Positions 9,034 to 17,854 of a DNA stretch of 64,000 bases are shown here, in pieces. Source of the DNA: Rhizobium sp. AC27/96 (GTDB taxonomy: Bacteria > Pseudomonadota > Alphaproteobacteria > Rhizobiales > Rhizobiaceae); assembly GCF_001692325.1 (NCBI RefSeq), contig NZ_LXKN01000015.1, positions 1 to 64,000 on the forward strand. Direction: 5' to 3'. The translations under genes and the position numbers were made by a program. The notes beneath the pieces were generated by a model. The model did no database searches. It saw only the letters and a program-made list of their open reading frames with translations, and was not told the DNA's origin. How positions within the stretch are numbered: position 1 is the first letter of the stretch; each line of letters starts with the position of its first letter.

Positions 9034-9684
9034 ATGGCCAATACCGAGCCCGTCTTTGTCGACATCGCGCTGAAAGCCTACAAGCGAGGCATCCTGAACG
9101 CGATCATCGCTCCGAGACCGATAGGCTGGATGAGCACGGTGGACAGCGAAGGTAATGCCAATCTGGCGCCCTATTCCTACTTCAACATCATGTCCAACGA
9201 GCCACCGATCCTGGCGTTTTCCTGCAATACACCGGAAGATCGCACCGCCAAGGACACGCTGAAAAATGTCCGTGAAACCGGTGAGTTCGTGTTCAATCTG
9301 GTCAGCTACGATCTGGTCAGAGAGATGAACATGACATCCGCGCCAATCCCCGTCGGCATGGATGAATTCGAATATGCTGGGCTCGAAAAGGCGGAATGCA
9401 TCCATGTGAGGGCACCGCGCGTAGCGCGATCTCCGGCAGCCCTCGAGTGCAAGGTCGTCGAGATTGTCAGGCTGACCGACGAAACGGGCAATGCAAACGT
9501 CAACGTCACCTTCGGAAAGGTAGTCGGCATGCATATTCAGCCCGGCTTCCTTGACGAAGGCGGATATTTCAACACTGCTCTTGCTCAACCTGTCACGCGC
9601 CTTGGCGGCGCCGAATACGCCATTTCCCAGCCCAGCTTCGAACTGCAGCGGCAATTCACACGCGCCGATGAAAGCACCTATTGA
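9034..9684 (+). CDS. Flavin reductase family protein (DIM6/NTAB, FMN-binding split barrel)
   Basis: A 216-residue protein with family landmarks: AIIAPRPIGWMSTVDSEG near the start, NLAPYSYFNIMSNEPPILAF, then KDTLKNVRETGEFVFNLV and HIRVGKVVG-like FGKVVGMHI. These proteins bind FMN and act as flavin reductases or as FMN-dependent oxygenase partners. No flavin-dependent monooxygenase gene is adjacent, so it may act directly on a substrate or supply FMNH2 in trans. It is first in a plus-strand run, 10 bases before the cupin-like gene. Start codon ATG 9034 is preceded by GGAG. Confidence 0.85.
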   Translation: MANTEPVFVDIALKAYKRGILNAIIAPRPIGWMSTVDSEGNANLAPYSYFNIMSNEPPILAFSCNTPEDRTAKDTLKNVRETGEFVFNLVSYDLVREMNMTSAPIPVGMDEFEYAGLEKAECIHVRAPRVARSPAALECKVVEIVRLTDETGNANVNVTFGKVVGMHIQPGFLDEGGYFNTALAQPVTRLGGAEYAISQPSFELQRQFTRADESTY

Positions 9685-9694
9685 GGTCCAGACG

Positions 9695-10507
9695 ATGATT
9701 TTACGCCCAGCTTCGCTTTCATACTTCTCCAAGAGCCCCGCCGGAAGCTCGATCATCCGCGGCCAGAATTTCACAGTCGAATGCATCACGGGCGCTGATG
9801 ACGCCAACCATGCGATTCAAAGTGATGTGGAAACGATCCTCATCCTGCCCGAGAGTGGCGCGACGTTGATGACGGATTTCGAGACGGTGGAGACTGCGCC
9901 CCGTTCCATCGCCATTGTGCCGGCCGGTACGCTTCGGCTTCACCTGCGGCAAGGCGCCCGTGCCTTTGCATTGACGACCGGCCGTACCGGCGTGGATGCT
10001 GGCAATGTCATCAATTCGGTCGACTATCAAGTGCCCGACGAACGTGTGGTTCCCGTTGCAAAGCCCACGGAACGGCTGGCGAAAGATGCCGAGCGCATCC
10101 ACGTCTATCAGGTGGATGCGGTTCCTTTTCCCGGGGGCAATCCGCGGCTGAAGTTCTTCCAGAGCGCAACGATGAGCATCAACTGGGTCGAATATGATGG
10201 GCAGCGGGACCGAACGAAATTGTCGCCGCATGCGCATGAGGATTTCGAGCAGGGCTCCCTCGCGATCGCGGGCGACTTCGTGCACCACATCCGCACGCCA
10301 TGGGCGTCGAATGCCGAGGAATGGCGCGAGGATCAGCACATAGAGGCATCGGCTGGCAGCATGCTGGTCATTCCGCCCGAGCTTATTCACACGACGGAAG
10401 GCGTCGGCGCGGGACAACACATTCTCATCGACGTATTTGCTCCACCAAGAACCGATTTCATCGCCAAGGGCTGGGTTTTCAATGCCGGTGACTACCGGGC
10501 ACGATGA
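9695..10507 (+). CDS. Cupin-fold protein of unknown function
   Basis: A protein of about 270 residues with two beta-barrel-like halves. The second half carries cupin-type sequence: LSPHAHEDFEQGSLAIAGDF (His, His, Glu, Gln of motif 1) and a later SMLVIPPELIHTTEGVG (His of motif 2), so a metal site is likely. The first half (LMTDFETVETAPRSIAIVPAG) looks like a degenerate cupin. The ATG at 9695 has GAGG 8 bases upstream; upstream frame belongs to the flavin reductase gene. It overlaps the next gene by 4 bases (ATGA). A role as dioxygenase, isomerase or sensor cannot be told from sequence. Confidence 0.7.
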   Translation: MILRPASLSYFSKSPAGSSIIRGQNFTVECITGADDANHAIQSDVETILILPESGATLMTDFETVETAPRSIAIVPAGTLRLHLRQGARAFALTTGRTGVDAGNVINSVDYQVPDERVVPVAKPTERLAKDAERIHVYQVDAVPFPGGNPRLKFFQSATMSINWVEYDGQRDRTKLSPHAHEDFEQGSLAIAGDFVHHIRTPWASNAEEWREDQHIEASAGSMLVIPPELIHTTEGVGAGQHILIDVFAPPRTDFIAKGWVFNAGDYRAR

Positions 10508-11388
10508 GGCGGCAAGCCGAAATGAAGGACACTCCACTTCTCTTCCAACATGGCGTTTGCGATTGCCATGTTCATGTGTTTGACGATCCGGAACGGTTTC
10601 CCTTCGAGAACGCTCCGGCCTATGCGCCGCCCTTCTCGCCGGCTAGCACCCTTCTGACGGAGACCACACAAGCCGGTGTCTCCCGTGTCGTCCTTGTTCA
10701 GCCGACGCCTTATGGCCGAAATCTCGACTTGTTGAGGGCAACGCTGAAGGTGCTGGGTGCGAAGGCGAGAGGCGTGGGAGTGGCCGATGCATCTATCGAT
10801 GCTGAAGGTCTTGCAGCTTTGAAAGGGGAGGGTGTTGCAGGGTTGCGGTTCGTCGAAAACCTGCTTGCCGATGGCAGCCGCATGCCTGGAACCGTGCCTC
10901 TGGATGTCCTCCTGCAAAAGCTTGCACCGGCCATGGCCGATGTCGGCATGCATGCGGAGATCTGGACGCCGCTATCTGTTACGCTAGAACGGTGGCGGGA
11001 CCTGGAAAAGGCGCGGGTTCCCGTCGTGCTTGATCATATGGGTGGTTTCGATCCGCAACTTGGCCTTGAGCATCCGCATTTTCAGCGCCTTCTCGCTCTG
11101 CTCAGGGAAGGTGTCGTCTGGGTCAAGCTTGCGCTGTGCCGTCGCGCGGCCGGTATCGGCTACGATGCTATCAGGCCCTTTCATGATGCGTTGGTGGAAG
11201 CCAATAGCGAGCGCCTGTTATGGGCAACGGATTTCCCGTTCGTACGGTTTGCGGGAACTCCGCCGACCATCGATCATCTGCTCGGGCTATTCCGCAGTTG
11301 GGTTCCAGACAGCAAGGTGAGGGAGCAAATTCTCTTTTGCAACCCGGTTGAACGATACGGTTTCGAAACCATCCTGAGCGAACGGTGA
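10504..11388 (+). CDS. Amidohydrolase-superfamily metal-dependent hydrolase (LigI/COG3618 type)
   Basis: A 294-residue TIM-barrel hydrolase: CDCHVHVFDDPERFPF gives the N-terminal H-x-H, VPVVLDHMGGFDPQLG the barrel histidine, and LLWATDFPFVRF the catalytic Asp. This is the pattern of 2-pyrone-4,6-dicarboxylate lactonase and related lactonases. The natural reaction here is probably hydrolysis of a lactone or ring carbonyl in a catabolic pathway. An alternative start (MKDTPLL) lies at 10522. It is translationally coupled to the cupin-like gene and convergent with the IclR gene. Confidence 0.8.
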   Translation: MRRQAEMKDTPLLFQHGVCDCHVHVFDDPERFPFENAPAYAPPFSPASTLLTETTQAGVSRVVLVQPTPYGRNLDLLRATLKVLGAKARGVGVADASIDAEGLAALKGEGVAGLRFVENLLADGSRMPGTVPLDVLLQKLAPAMADVGMHAEIWTPLSVTLERWRDLEKARVPVVLDHMGGFDPQLGLEHPHFQRLLALLREGVVWVKLALCRRAAGIGYDAIRPFHDALVEANSERLLWATDFPFVRFAGTPPTIDHLLGLFRSWVPDSKVREQILFCNPVERYGFETILSER

Positions 11389-11400
11389 TCCGGCCTCATT

Positions 11401-12165
11401 TCAGGGGGCCTGAAGTTGAGCCTCGATGGCGGTGACGGTCTCGCGCAAGGCCTCGACAATGACTTTCCTGTTTTGGTTTCCGCGCAGGGCGGATCGAAAG
11501 TAGGTAACCCCGAATGTCGCGAGCACCCGCTCTCCGGACCGGATCGGAAATGCGATCGTGCCTGAACTTTTAGGCTCGAGCTCCGGATTCCGCTCGGCAA
11601 AGCCTTTCGCTCTCGTACGTGCGATCATTCTTTCGAAAGTGCCGTCGCTGATCTGGCTGTTTTCCGGGTCCTTGGAGGCCCGCATGACATCCCGCAGAAT
11701 TCGCTGCTCGTCCGGCGGACAGAAGCAGAGATAGGCCCGGCCGAGGGCGCGGCCGCCCAGGCTCAAGCGGCGCCCCAGCGACGCGTGGAATGGTGAAATC
11801 GGGCTATCCGGGATGGTGCTGTAGTTGATGACAACGGCATCGATATCCAGCGTGCAGATGGCGCAGGGCCACAATATCTCCTTCGTCAGCTTGTCGGCGA
11901 AGGATCGCGCCACTTCGATAACCTTCGGCGCACCGTGAAATCCGGAACTCAGATTGGCGATTGCCGAGGTGACATGGTAGCCGCGGGTTTTCTCATCCTG
12001 ATTGACATAGCCGGCGGCGATCAGCGTCTGGAGAAGCCGAACGACTGTCGGCTTTGGAATACCCGTCCGCGAGTGGATTTCCCTTACGCTCACGAGACCG
12101 CCCTGGTTTACGGTTGCGAGTACCGAAAGGGCTTTCGTCACCGCTTGAACGGGCGCGAATGGCAT
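11401..12165 (-). CDS. IclR-family transcriptional regulator
   Basis: 254 residues. The N-terminal winged HTH is at about 8-65 (VSVREIHSRTGIPKPTVVRLLQTL), the C-terminal IclR effector domain at about 80-250 (SPFHASLGRRLSLGGRALGRAYL, then FPIRSGERVLATFGVTYF). The ILWPCAICTLDIDAVVI stretch resembles MhpR-type IclR regulators of aromatic-acid catabolism; that is my impression, not a search result. It sits between the two transcription units that share the TTTCA-N5-TGAAACGG element, one of them in its own divergent promoter, so it is the natural candidate for binding both. Confidence 0.88.
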   Translation of the reverse strand: MPFAPVQAVTKALSVLATVNQGGLVSVREIHSRTGIPKPTVVRLLQTLIAAGYVNQDEKTRGYHVTSAIANLSSGFHGAPKVIEVARSFADKLTKEILWPCAICTLDIDAVVINYSTIPDSPISPFHASLGRRLSLGGRALGRAYLCFCPPDEQRILRDVMRASKDPENSQISDGTFERMIARTRAKGFAERNPELEPKSSGTIAFPIRSGERVLATFGVTYFRSALRGNQNRKVIVEALRETVTAIEAQLQAP

Positions 12166-12292
12166 CTGAAACCTCCTATGGCCCGAAATGCTGCGCGAGC
12201 TGACAAGCAGTTCGGCAGGACCGGCCTCCCTCTCCCGATTAGATCCTTACCCCAACTCTAGGCAAGAGCTGTGTCGGCTGATCGGCAGTTCG

Positions 12293-12310
12293 TTTCATCC
12301 ATTGAAACGG
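12293..12310. promoter_or_regulatory. Candidate IclR operator 2 (TTTCA-N5-TGAAACGG)
   Basis: TTTCATCCATTGAAACGG, with the extended palindrome GTTTCA-TCCAT-TGAAAC at 12292-12308. It lies in the divergent region between the IclR gene (start 12165) and the lyase-like gene, and repeats the half-sites, spacing and GG tail of the element at 8872-8889, about 3.4 kb away. Confidence 0.5.
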
Positions 12311-12448
12311 ATTGATTCTGCTGTTGTTCGCCGACGTTGAATGCCCTACCCATCCACGACGATAGCGCAGGAGATCAATCTCGGCTGCGCGCAAGGGGGC
12401 GAAAGTCCCGTACAAACCATTCCAGGCAGGGCAGGCGGGCCGCTCCAC

Positions 12449-13918
12449 ATGCAACCATTGCGCCAAGATGTCGTCGAGATCACCGGTCAGAACCTGACCA
12501 TCGAGCAGGTCATTTCCATATCCCGTCATGGCACCAAGGTAGTCTTGAGCTCCGACGCCAGCGAACGCATGGCGCGCGGCCGCAGTATTTTGGAAGAGGC
12601 GATCCGCCGCGGCGAACGCATTTACGGCGCGACCACCAGCGTCGGACCGAAAACCTCGGCGAGCATCAATCAGGCCAACACCGCCGAGTTCAGTCGACGG
12701 TTGCTGCGGACCCATAATGCCGGGCACGGACCTGTCGCCGCCAAGGATGTGACGCGCGCGACCGTGGTCAACCTTCTGAACTCGCTGGCGAGCGGCACCA
12801 CCGGCGCACGGCCGGCCCTGGCCGAACGGCTTGTCGATGCCCTGAATGCTGATCGGCCAATCGCCATGCATCTATGGGGTTCCATGGGGCAGAGCGACAT
12901 GTCGTCGATGGCCGATATCGCCCTGGCTCTGTTCGACGATATCGACCTTGAAGCGGGCGAAGCTCTTGCGCTCCTCAATTCCAGCGCCATGTCGACCGCG
13001 GTCGCGGTTCTGTCTTTCGTCGATCTTCACCGCCTGCTGCAGCTTTCGACCTTGGTCGGAGCGCTTAGCATGGAAGGCTACGCTGCCAACCCCTCAATCG
13101 TATCGGACATTGCCTTGCAATCACGTCCGTTCGCGGGCCTTCATCGGCATGGCTCGGCGATAAGGGCGTATATTGATGGAAGTTATATCCTCGCCGAAGG
13201 TGGCCCTAGAAACCTTCAGGATCCCTTATCCTTCCGTTCGATGGCTTTGATCCATGGCGCCGTCGAAGACAACCTTTCTTTTTCGAAGCAACAGATCGAG
13301 CGTGAGCTGAATTCGAGCCAGGGCAATCCCGTCATTTCGCTGAAGCATGGCGGCCTGGCTGCCGTTGCGAATTTCGACATGGTCACGCTTTGCATGGCGC
13401 TCGATGTCATGCGGCAGGCTTTCGCGCCGGTCTTCACGAGCTCGACGGAGCGGCTTGCAAAACTCGTCGACACGACCTGGTCGGGTCTTGCAATCGGCCT
13501 GATCGAAGAGGACGGCATCGGTGCGCCGGGTTTCAATGGCGTTGCCCTGTTTCACAAGTCGATTACTTCGGAAGCCCGTTTGTTGACGGTGCCTTTGGCG
13601 GGCGAACTGGCAAGCTCAAGTCACTCGAACGGCGTCATGGATCGGGCGTCGCTCGCCGCACTTGGTGGCCGGCGCGGATTGGAATTGGCACAGTTGGGCA
13701 CGTCCATCGTCGCCATGGAATTGATGGTCGCCGCTCAAGCCGCCGAGCTGCGTGGACGAACACCGCTTGGCAGGGTGACGGGAGAGCTATTCGCCTTTGC
13801 CCGTAAGGCAATACCCTTCGCAGCGGCTGGGGAAAGGCCACCGAATGTGCAGCCTTTGCTGGAACGGCTCGAAAGCAATCGGGGTGCGGTCGATAGCATG
13901 ATGGCATCAAACAACTAG
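12449..13918 (+). CDS. Aromatic amino acid lyase-fold protein (HAL/PAL family) lacking the MIO triad
   Basis: 489 residues from the ATG at 12449, whose N-terminus (VVEITGQNLTIEQVISISRH) aligns with histidine ammonia-lyases; the frame extends to an ATG at 12341. Conserved scaffold: IYGATTSVGPKTSA (the catalytic Tyr loop), SRRLLRTHNAGHGP, EALALLNSS and QDPLSFRS. The segment that holds Ala-Ser-Gly, precursor of the MIO electrophile, here reads GSMGQSDMSSMADIALA. The triad is absent, and other active-site positions (QDPYS Tyr, the SANQEDH region) also differ. It is therefore unlikely to be an ordinary ammonia-lyase. It stands upstream of an ABC importer operon, possibly cotranscribed (74-base gap). 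Confidence 0.75.
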   Translation: MQPLRQDVVEITGQNLTIEQVISISRHGTKVVLSSDASERMARGRSILEEAIRRGERIYGATTSVGPKTSASINQANTAEFSRRLLRTHNAGHGPVAAKDVTRATVVNLLNSLASGTTGARPALAERLVDALNADRPIAMHLWGSMGQSDMSSMADIALALFDDIDLEAGEALALLNSSAMSTAVAVLSFVDLHRLLQLSTLVGALSMEGYAANPSIVSDIALQSRPFAGLHRHGSAIRAYIDGSYILAEGGPRNLQDPLSFRSMALIHGAVEDNLSFSKQQIERELNSSQGNPVISLKHGGLAAVANFDMVTLCMALDVMRQAFAPVFTSSTERLAKLVDTTWSGLAIGLIEEDGIGAPGFNGVALFHKSITSEARLLTVPLAGELASSSHSNGVMDRASLAALGGRRGLELAQLGTSIVAMELMVAAQAAELRGRTPLGRVTGELFAFARKAIPFAAAGERPPNVQPLLERLESNRGAVDSMMASNN

Positions 13919-13992
13919 GCGGATACGGCCGAGCGATGGGTGGAGGCGCATGCGCGCCGATCCGGAATGAATACAAAAAGGAGGAGGAACTG

Positions 13993-15033
13993 ATGTTGAG
14001 AGTAAGAAATTCGGTGTTGGCCGCACTGATCGGTGCCACAAGCGCGATCGTTGCGCTCAACCAGGTACGGGCGGAGGAGAAGTCGCTGACGTTCGTTTCC
14101 TATCAGGGAACTCTTCAGGATTCGCAGATCAAGGCCTGGCAACAGCCTTACACGGCAAGCCAGAATGTCCAGTTCGAAAATGATTCACCCCCCGATGGCG
14201 CGAAGCTGAAGGCGATGGTCGAGGCTGGCGCGGTTTCCTGGGATGTCATGGATCAGGGCGCTGCCTTTGCGGAGCAGAACTGCGGCAAGCTTCTCGAAAA
14301 GCTGGATCTCTCCAAGATCGATACCTCGCAGTTTCCCGAGGGTTCCGTCAGCGAGTGCGGGCTTCCCGTGTACTTTTTTGCCCTGACCTTCGTCTACAAT
14401 ACGGAGAAATATAAGGATCATCCGCCAACGAAACTCGCGGACTTCTTCGATCTCAAGAATTTCCCCGGAACGCGGGTCCTGCCGCCGGATATCAGTCTCG
14501 GCACGCTGGAATACGCCCTGATGGCGGACGGCGTCGACGCCAAGAACCTTTATCCGATCGACGTGGATCGCGCGCTCAAGAAGCTCGATACGATCAAATC
14601 GTCGATCATCTTCACCAAGACGAATGGTGCGCTTCAGCAGGCTCTTGTCGATGGCCAGGCCGACATGGGTTTCGCCGTCACCGGCCGTGTCATCGCATCG
14701 GCGAAAGCCGGCGCACCGATCGCTCCGGTCTGGGACAAGACGATCCTTGGCTGGGACGCGCTGATCGTCCCGAAGGGTACGCCAAATCTGGCGACTGCGA
14801 TGGATTTCGTCCAGTTCGTCTCGCAGCCGGAACAGAACAAGCGGTTTGCGGAGCTTGCCGGCGTTATCGCCGCGACCAGCAAGGCGACGCCTGACTATTC
14901 CGACCTCAACAAGACGTTCAATCCGCGCCTGCATGACGAAAACGGAGACAAGGTGCTGCTTTCCAACGTGAAATGGTGGGCGGCCAACCTCAATTCGGTT
15001 ATCGCCAAGGTCACTCCCTGGATGTCTCGATAG
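13993..15033 (+). CDS. PotD-type periplasmic binding protein of an ABC importer
   Basis: 346 residues with a cleavable signal (VRNSVLAALIGATSAIVALNQVRAEE) and the PotD/PotF layout: LTFVSYQGTLQDSQIKAW, VSWDVMDQGAAFAEQNCGK, VYFFALTFVYNTEKY, FFDLKNFPGTRVLP and GALQQALVDGQADMGFAVTGR. The start was set by a strong AGGAGGAG 5-13 bases upstream. Proteins of this group carry polyamines or other small cations and amino-acid derivatives; the ligand is not predictable. First gene of a complete binding protein - permease - permease - ATPase set. Confidence 0.88.
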   Translation: MLRVRNSVLAALIGATSAIVALNQVRAEEKSLTFVSYQGTLQDSQIKAWQQPYTASQNVQFENDSPPDGAKLKAMVEAGAVSWDVMDQGAAFAEQNCGKLLEKLDLSKIDTSQFPEGSVSECGLPVYFFALTFVYNTEKYKDHPPTKLADFFDLKNFPGTRVLPPDISLGTLEYALMADGVDAKNLYPIDVDRALKKLDTIKSSIIFTKTNGALQQALVDGQADMGFAVTGRVIASAKAGAPIAPVWDKTILGWDALIVPKGTPNLATAMDFVQFVSQPEQNKRFAELAGVIAATSKATPDYSDLNKTFNPRLHDENGDKVLLSNVKWWAANLNSVIAKVTPWMSR

Positions 15034-15038
15034 GTTTG

Positions 15039-15923
15039 ATGATGGAAGCAGTTATCGACAACCGCGCCTCTGAAGGACGAAGAGCCGCAGCGGCGCCAAT
15101 CAATATCGTGGTCTGGCTGCTGCTTCCATCGACCGTTCTTTTGCTTGGAGCTTTTCTGTATCCATTGCTTTCCATCGCGATGCGAAGTTTCACCGATCCC
15201 GAATGGGGATTGCAGAACTACGCCTCGCTTCTAACCGACGACATCTCAATCATCATTATTGTGAGAACCCTTCGCATTGCCGCCATCGTTGCGGTCGTGA
15301 CGCTGCTCATAGGATTTCCCTACGCCTATATGTTGACGCTGGTCACGCCCCGGATGCGCGCCGTCCTCATGACGATAGCCTTGTTGCCTTTCTGGACCTC
15401 GGCGATCGCTCGCAGCTTTGCCTGGACCTTATTGATGCAGCGCGGCGGCCTGATCGAAACAGCCTTCTCATGGGTTGGCTTGCCGGGCGTGGTGCTGGTC
15501 CGCACGTCGACCGGCGTTACGATCGCGATGGCGCAAGTCCTTTTGCCCTATATGATCCTGCCGCTTTACAGCAATATGCGCGGGATCGACCGGCGCCTGC
15601 TGGACGCAGCGGCTTCCATGGGTTCCCCGAGATGGCGCGCCTTTCTGGAAATCTATCTGCCGCTTTCGTTACCCGGCATGATCGCCGGCCTGTCTCTCGT
15701 CTTTGTCATAGCCCTCGGTTTCTATGTGACCCCAGCGATCCTCGGTTCGCCGCAGGAGGCGCTGGTTTCGCAGCTCATCGCGACACGCGTCGACACATTG
15801 CTCGATTTTGGCGGCGCCGGCGCGCTCGCCGTTATCGTTCTGCTCATCGCTGCCGCACTGATGGCGCTGATTGGCAGACTGAATGCCCGCCTCGACCTGC
15901 AACCCAACATGGCCGGAAAGTGA
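15039..15923 (+). CDS. PotB-type ABC permease
   Basis: About 294 residues with six predicted membrane segments (first at about 20-40, VVWLLLPSTVLLLGAFLYPL). The EAA coupling loop reads LLDAAASMGSPRWRAFLEIYLPLSLPG. Start at tandem ATGs 15039/15042, five bases after the binding-protein stop, so it is translationally linked. It forms the inner-membrane channel with the next gene product. Confidence 0.9.
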   Translation: MMEAVIDNRASEGRRAAAAPINIVVWLLLPSTVLLLGAFLYPLLSIAMRSFTDPEWGLQNYASLLTDDISIIIIVRTLRIAAIVAVVTLLIGFPYAYMLTLVTPRMRAVLMTIALLPFWTSAIARSFAWTLLMQRGGLIETAFSWVGLPGVVLVRTSTGVTIAMAQVLLPYMILPLYSNMRGIDRRLLDAAASMGSPRWRAFLEIYLPLSLPGMIAGLSLVFVIALGFYVTPAILGSPQEALVSQLIATRVDTLLDFGGAGALAVIVLLIAAALMALIGRLNARLDLQPNMAGK

Positions 15924-15933
15924 GGTGAGCGCG

Positions 15934-16734
15934 ATGTCCTTTTTCTCGACGCGCCGCGAAGGCGGCCCTGGCCTCCTTTTGCGTCTGATGACCTTGCTGA
16001 CGGCGATCCTGATCGTTCTGCCGACATTTGTCGTCATTCCCGCGAGTTTCACTGCCGGCGAGACATTCCAATTCCCGCCGCGGGAATGGTCCTTGCGGTG
16101 GTACGAGAACTTCTTCACGTCGCGCATGTGGATTTCGTCATTGCTGCAATCGCTCCAGATCGCGTCACTGACCGCCATTCTCGCCACCGTTCTCGGCGTC
16201 AGTGCGGCGATCGGGCTCACGCGAATCCCGCGCAGGACAGGCGCGATCCTACGACTTTTCTTCTCGCTGCCGCTGACTGTTCCGAGCGTGGTGATCGGTA
16301 TCGCCATATATGCCACATTCCTCAAATGGCATCTGGCCGGCACCTTGTCTGGTCTTGTTCTCGCGCATACGGCCCTTGCCATCCCGTTCGTAATCACCAC
16401 CGTTGCTGCCAGCCTCACGGGCTACGACAATACGCTGGACCTTGCCTCGTCCAGTCTGGGTGCCGGTGGCATGACGACACTGCTGCGGATCAAGATCCCG
16501 CTGCTTGCATCCGGTGTCATCTCGGGCTTCCTTTTCGCCTTCGTCAGCTCTTTTGACGAGTTCGTCGTTGCACTCTTTCTGCAGACGCCGAAGCTGAGAA
16601 CGCTGCCGGTGCAGATGTACAACTCGATCGCCCTCGATATGGATCCCACCATATCTGCGGCCTCCAGCGTGATTGTCGTCGCAACGACGATCATCTTCCT
16701 GTTCGTGTCGCTCAGAGCCGGCAACAAGTTTTAG
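15934..16734 (+). CDS. PotC-type ABC permease
   Basis: About 266 residues, six membrane segments starting with LLRLMTLLTAILIVLPTFVVIPA. The EAA loop is LASSSLGAGGMTTLLRIKIPLLASG. It begins 10 bases after the PotB-type gene with GAGG ahead of the ATG at 15934. PotC-type proteins end shortly after the SFDEFVVALF region seen here. Confidence 0.9.
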   Translation: MSFFSTRREGGPGLLLRLMTLLTAILIVLPTFVVIPASFTAGETFQFPPREWSLRWYENFFTSRMWISSLLQSLQIASLTAILATVLGVSAAIGLTRIPRRTGAILRLFFSLPLTVPSVVIGIAIYATFLKWHLAGTLSGLVLAHTALAIPFVITTVAASLTGYDNTLDLASSSLGAGGMTTLLRIKIPLLASGVISGFLFAFVSSFDEFVVALFLQTPKLRTLPVQMYNSIALDMDPTISAASSVIVVATTIIFLFVSLRAGNKF

Positions 16735-16752
16735 AAACGCGGTTTCGTAAGA

Positions 16753-17790
16753 ATGATGAAAAAGCACTCGATCAAGATCTCGAACGCAACCCGCTTTTAT
16801 CCGGGTGCCGTAAAGCCCGCCATCGACGATATCTCGCTCGATATTGCGCCTGGCGAATTCATGACGTTTCTAGGCCCCAGCGGCTCTGGCAAGACAACGC
16901 TGCTCTCCATCATCGCCGGCTTTGTTGCGCTCAATGCCGGCTCGGTGGAGATCGACGGCCAGGACATTACCCACTTCAAGCCGCATAAGCGCGACCTTGG
17001 GGTTGTCTTTCAGCAATACGCGCTTTTTCCGCACATGACGGTGTTTCAGAATATCGCCTATCCCCTTCGCCAGAGGGGTGTTGCGAAGCCGGAAATTGAA
17101 ACGAAGGTGAGGCATGTGCTCGACCTCGTGCAACTCGGCGACTTCGCAAATCGTTTGCCGCGACAGCTTTCGGGTGGGCAGCAGCAGCGCGTCGCACTCG
17201 CCCGCGCCGTCGTATACGAGCCCAGGGCACTGTTGCTCGATGAGCCTCTCGGCGCCCTCGACAAGCGCCTGCGCGATCGCTTGCAGCTGGAGATCGCCCG
17301 GATGCATCGCGAGCTTGGCATGACATTCGTGTTCGTGACGCATGATCAAGAGGAAGCGCTTACGCTCTCAGACCGTATCGCTGTCTTCAACAATGGGAAG
17401 ATCGTGCAGGTCGGCACGCCGACGGAGCTTTATCGCAAACCGAATTCGCTGTTCGTCGCGAAATTCCTTGGAGAGTCCAACATCATGGAGGGCTCAAGCC
17501 GAGGAACGAATATCATTGTTCGCCCCGAGCATGTTCAGCTGACGATGCCGGCTGGTAAATGCTGCGACGATGAGGTTTCAAAAGCCGCAAGAATAACGGA
17601 TATCGCCTTCGCGGGAGCCCACATCAAGGTGGGATTGGCATTCAACGACGGTAACACCGGCTCATCCTTGATTACGGCCGGAAACCCGCTGCATTTCCAG
17701 CGGGGGGAGGAAGTACTTGCCGTGTGGAGCGCGGTGAACCAGCATATCGTCGCGAGCGATGAACGCGCCGGCGATTCCACAAATAGCTGA
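16753..17790 (+). CDS. PotA-type ABC ATPase
   Basis: 345 residues. Walker A GPSGSGKTTLL (about 41-51), Q-loop VVFQQYALFPHMT, ABC signature [14 protein letters not shown], Walker B ALLLDEPLGALD, H-loop FVFVTHDQEEAL, followed by a C-terminal TOBE-like domain (IIVRPEHVQL). Energises the importer encoded just upstream. It is the last gene of the locus and convergent with bioZ, 64 bases away. Confidence 0.92.
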   Translation: MMKKHSIKISNATRFYPGAVKPAIDDISLDIAPGEFMTFLGPSGSGKTTLLSIIAGFVALNAGSVEIDGQDITHFKPHKRDLGVVFQQYALFPHMTVFQNIAYPLRQRGVAKPEIETKVRHVLDLVQLGDFANRLPRQLSGGQQQRVALARAVVYEPRALLLDEPLGALDKRLRDRLQLEIARMHRELGMTFVFVTHDQEEALTLSDRIAVFNNGKIVQVGTPTELYRKPNSLFVAKFLGESNIMEGSSRGTNIIVRPEHVQLTMPAGKCCDDEVSKAARITDIAFAGAHIKVGLAFNDGNTGSSLITAGNPLHFQRGEEVLAVWSAVNQHIVASDERAGDSTNS

Positions 17791-17854
17791 CGGTTTTTGC
17801 GAAGTTAAAAACATCTCAGGTACCGGAATCGAACGAGGCTCTGTCTTCATAAGA

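Noticed and set aside
17806..17826. GGTTTTT...AAAAAC inverted repeat between PotA-type and bioZ genes as terminator
   Set aside because: Stem of A/T pairs only, too weak to call.
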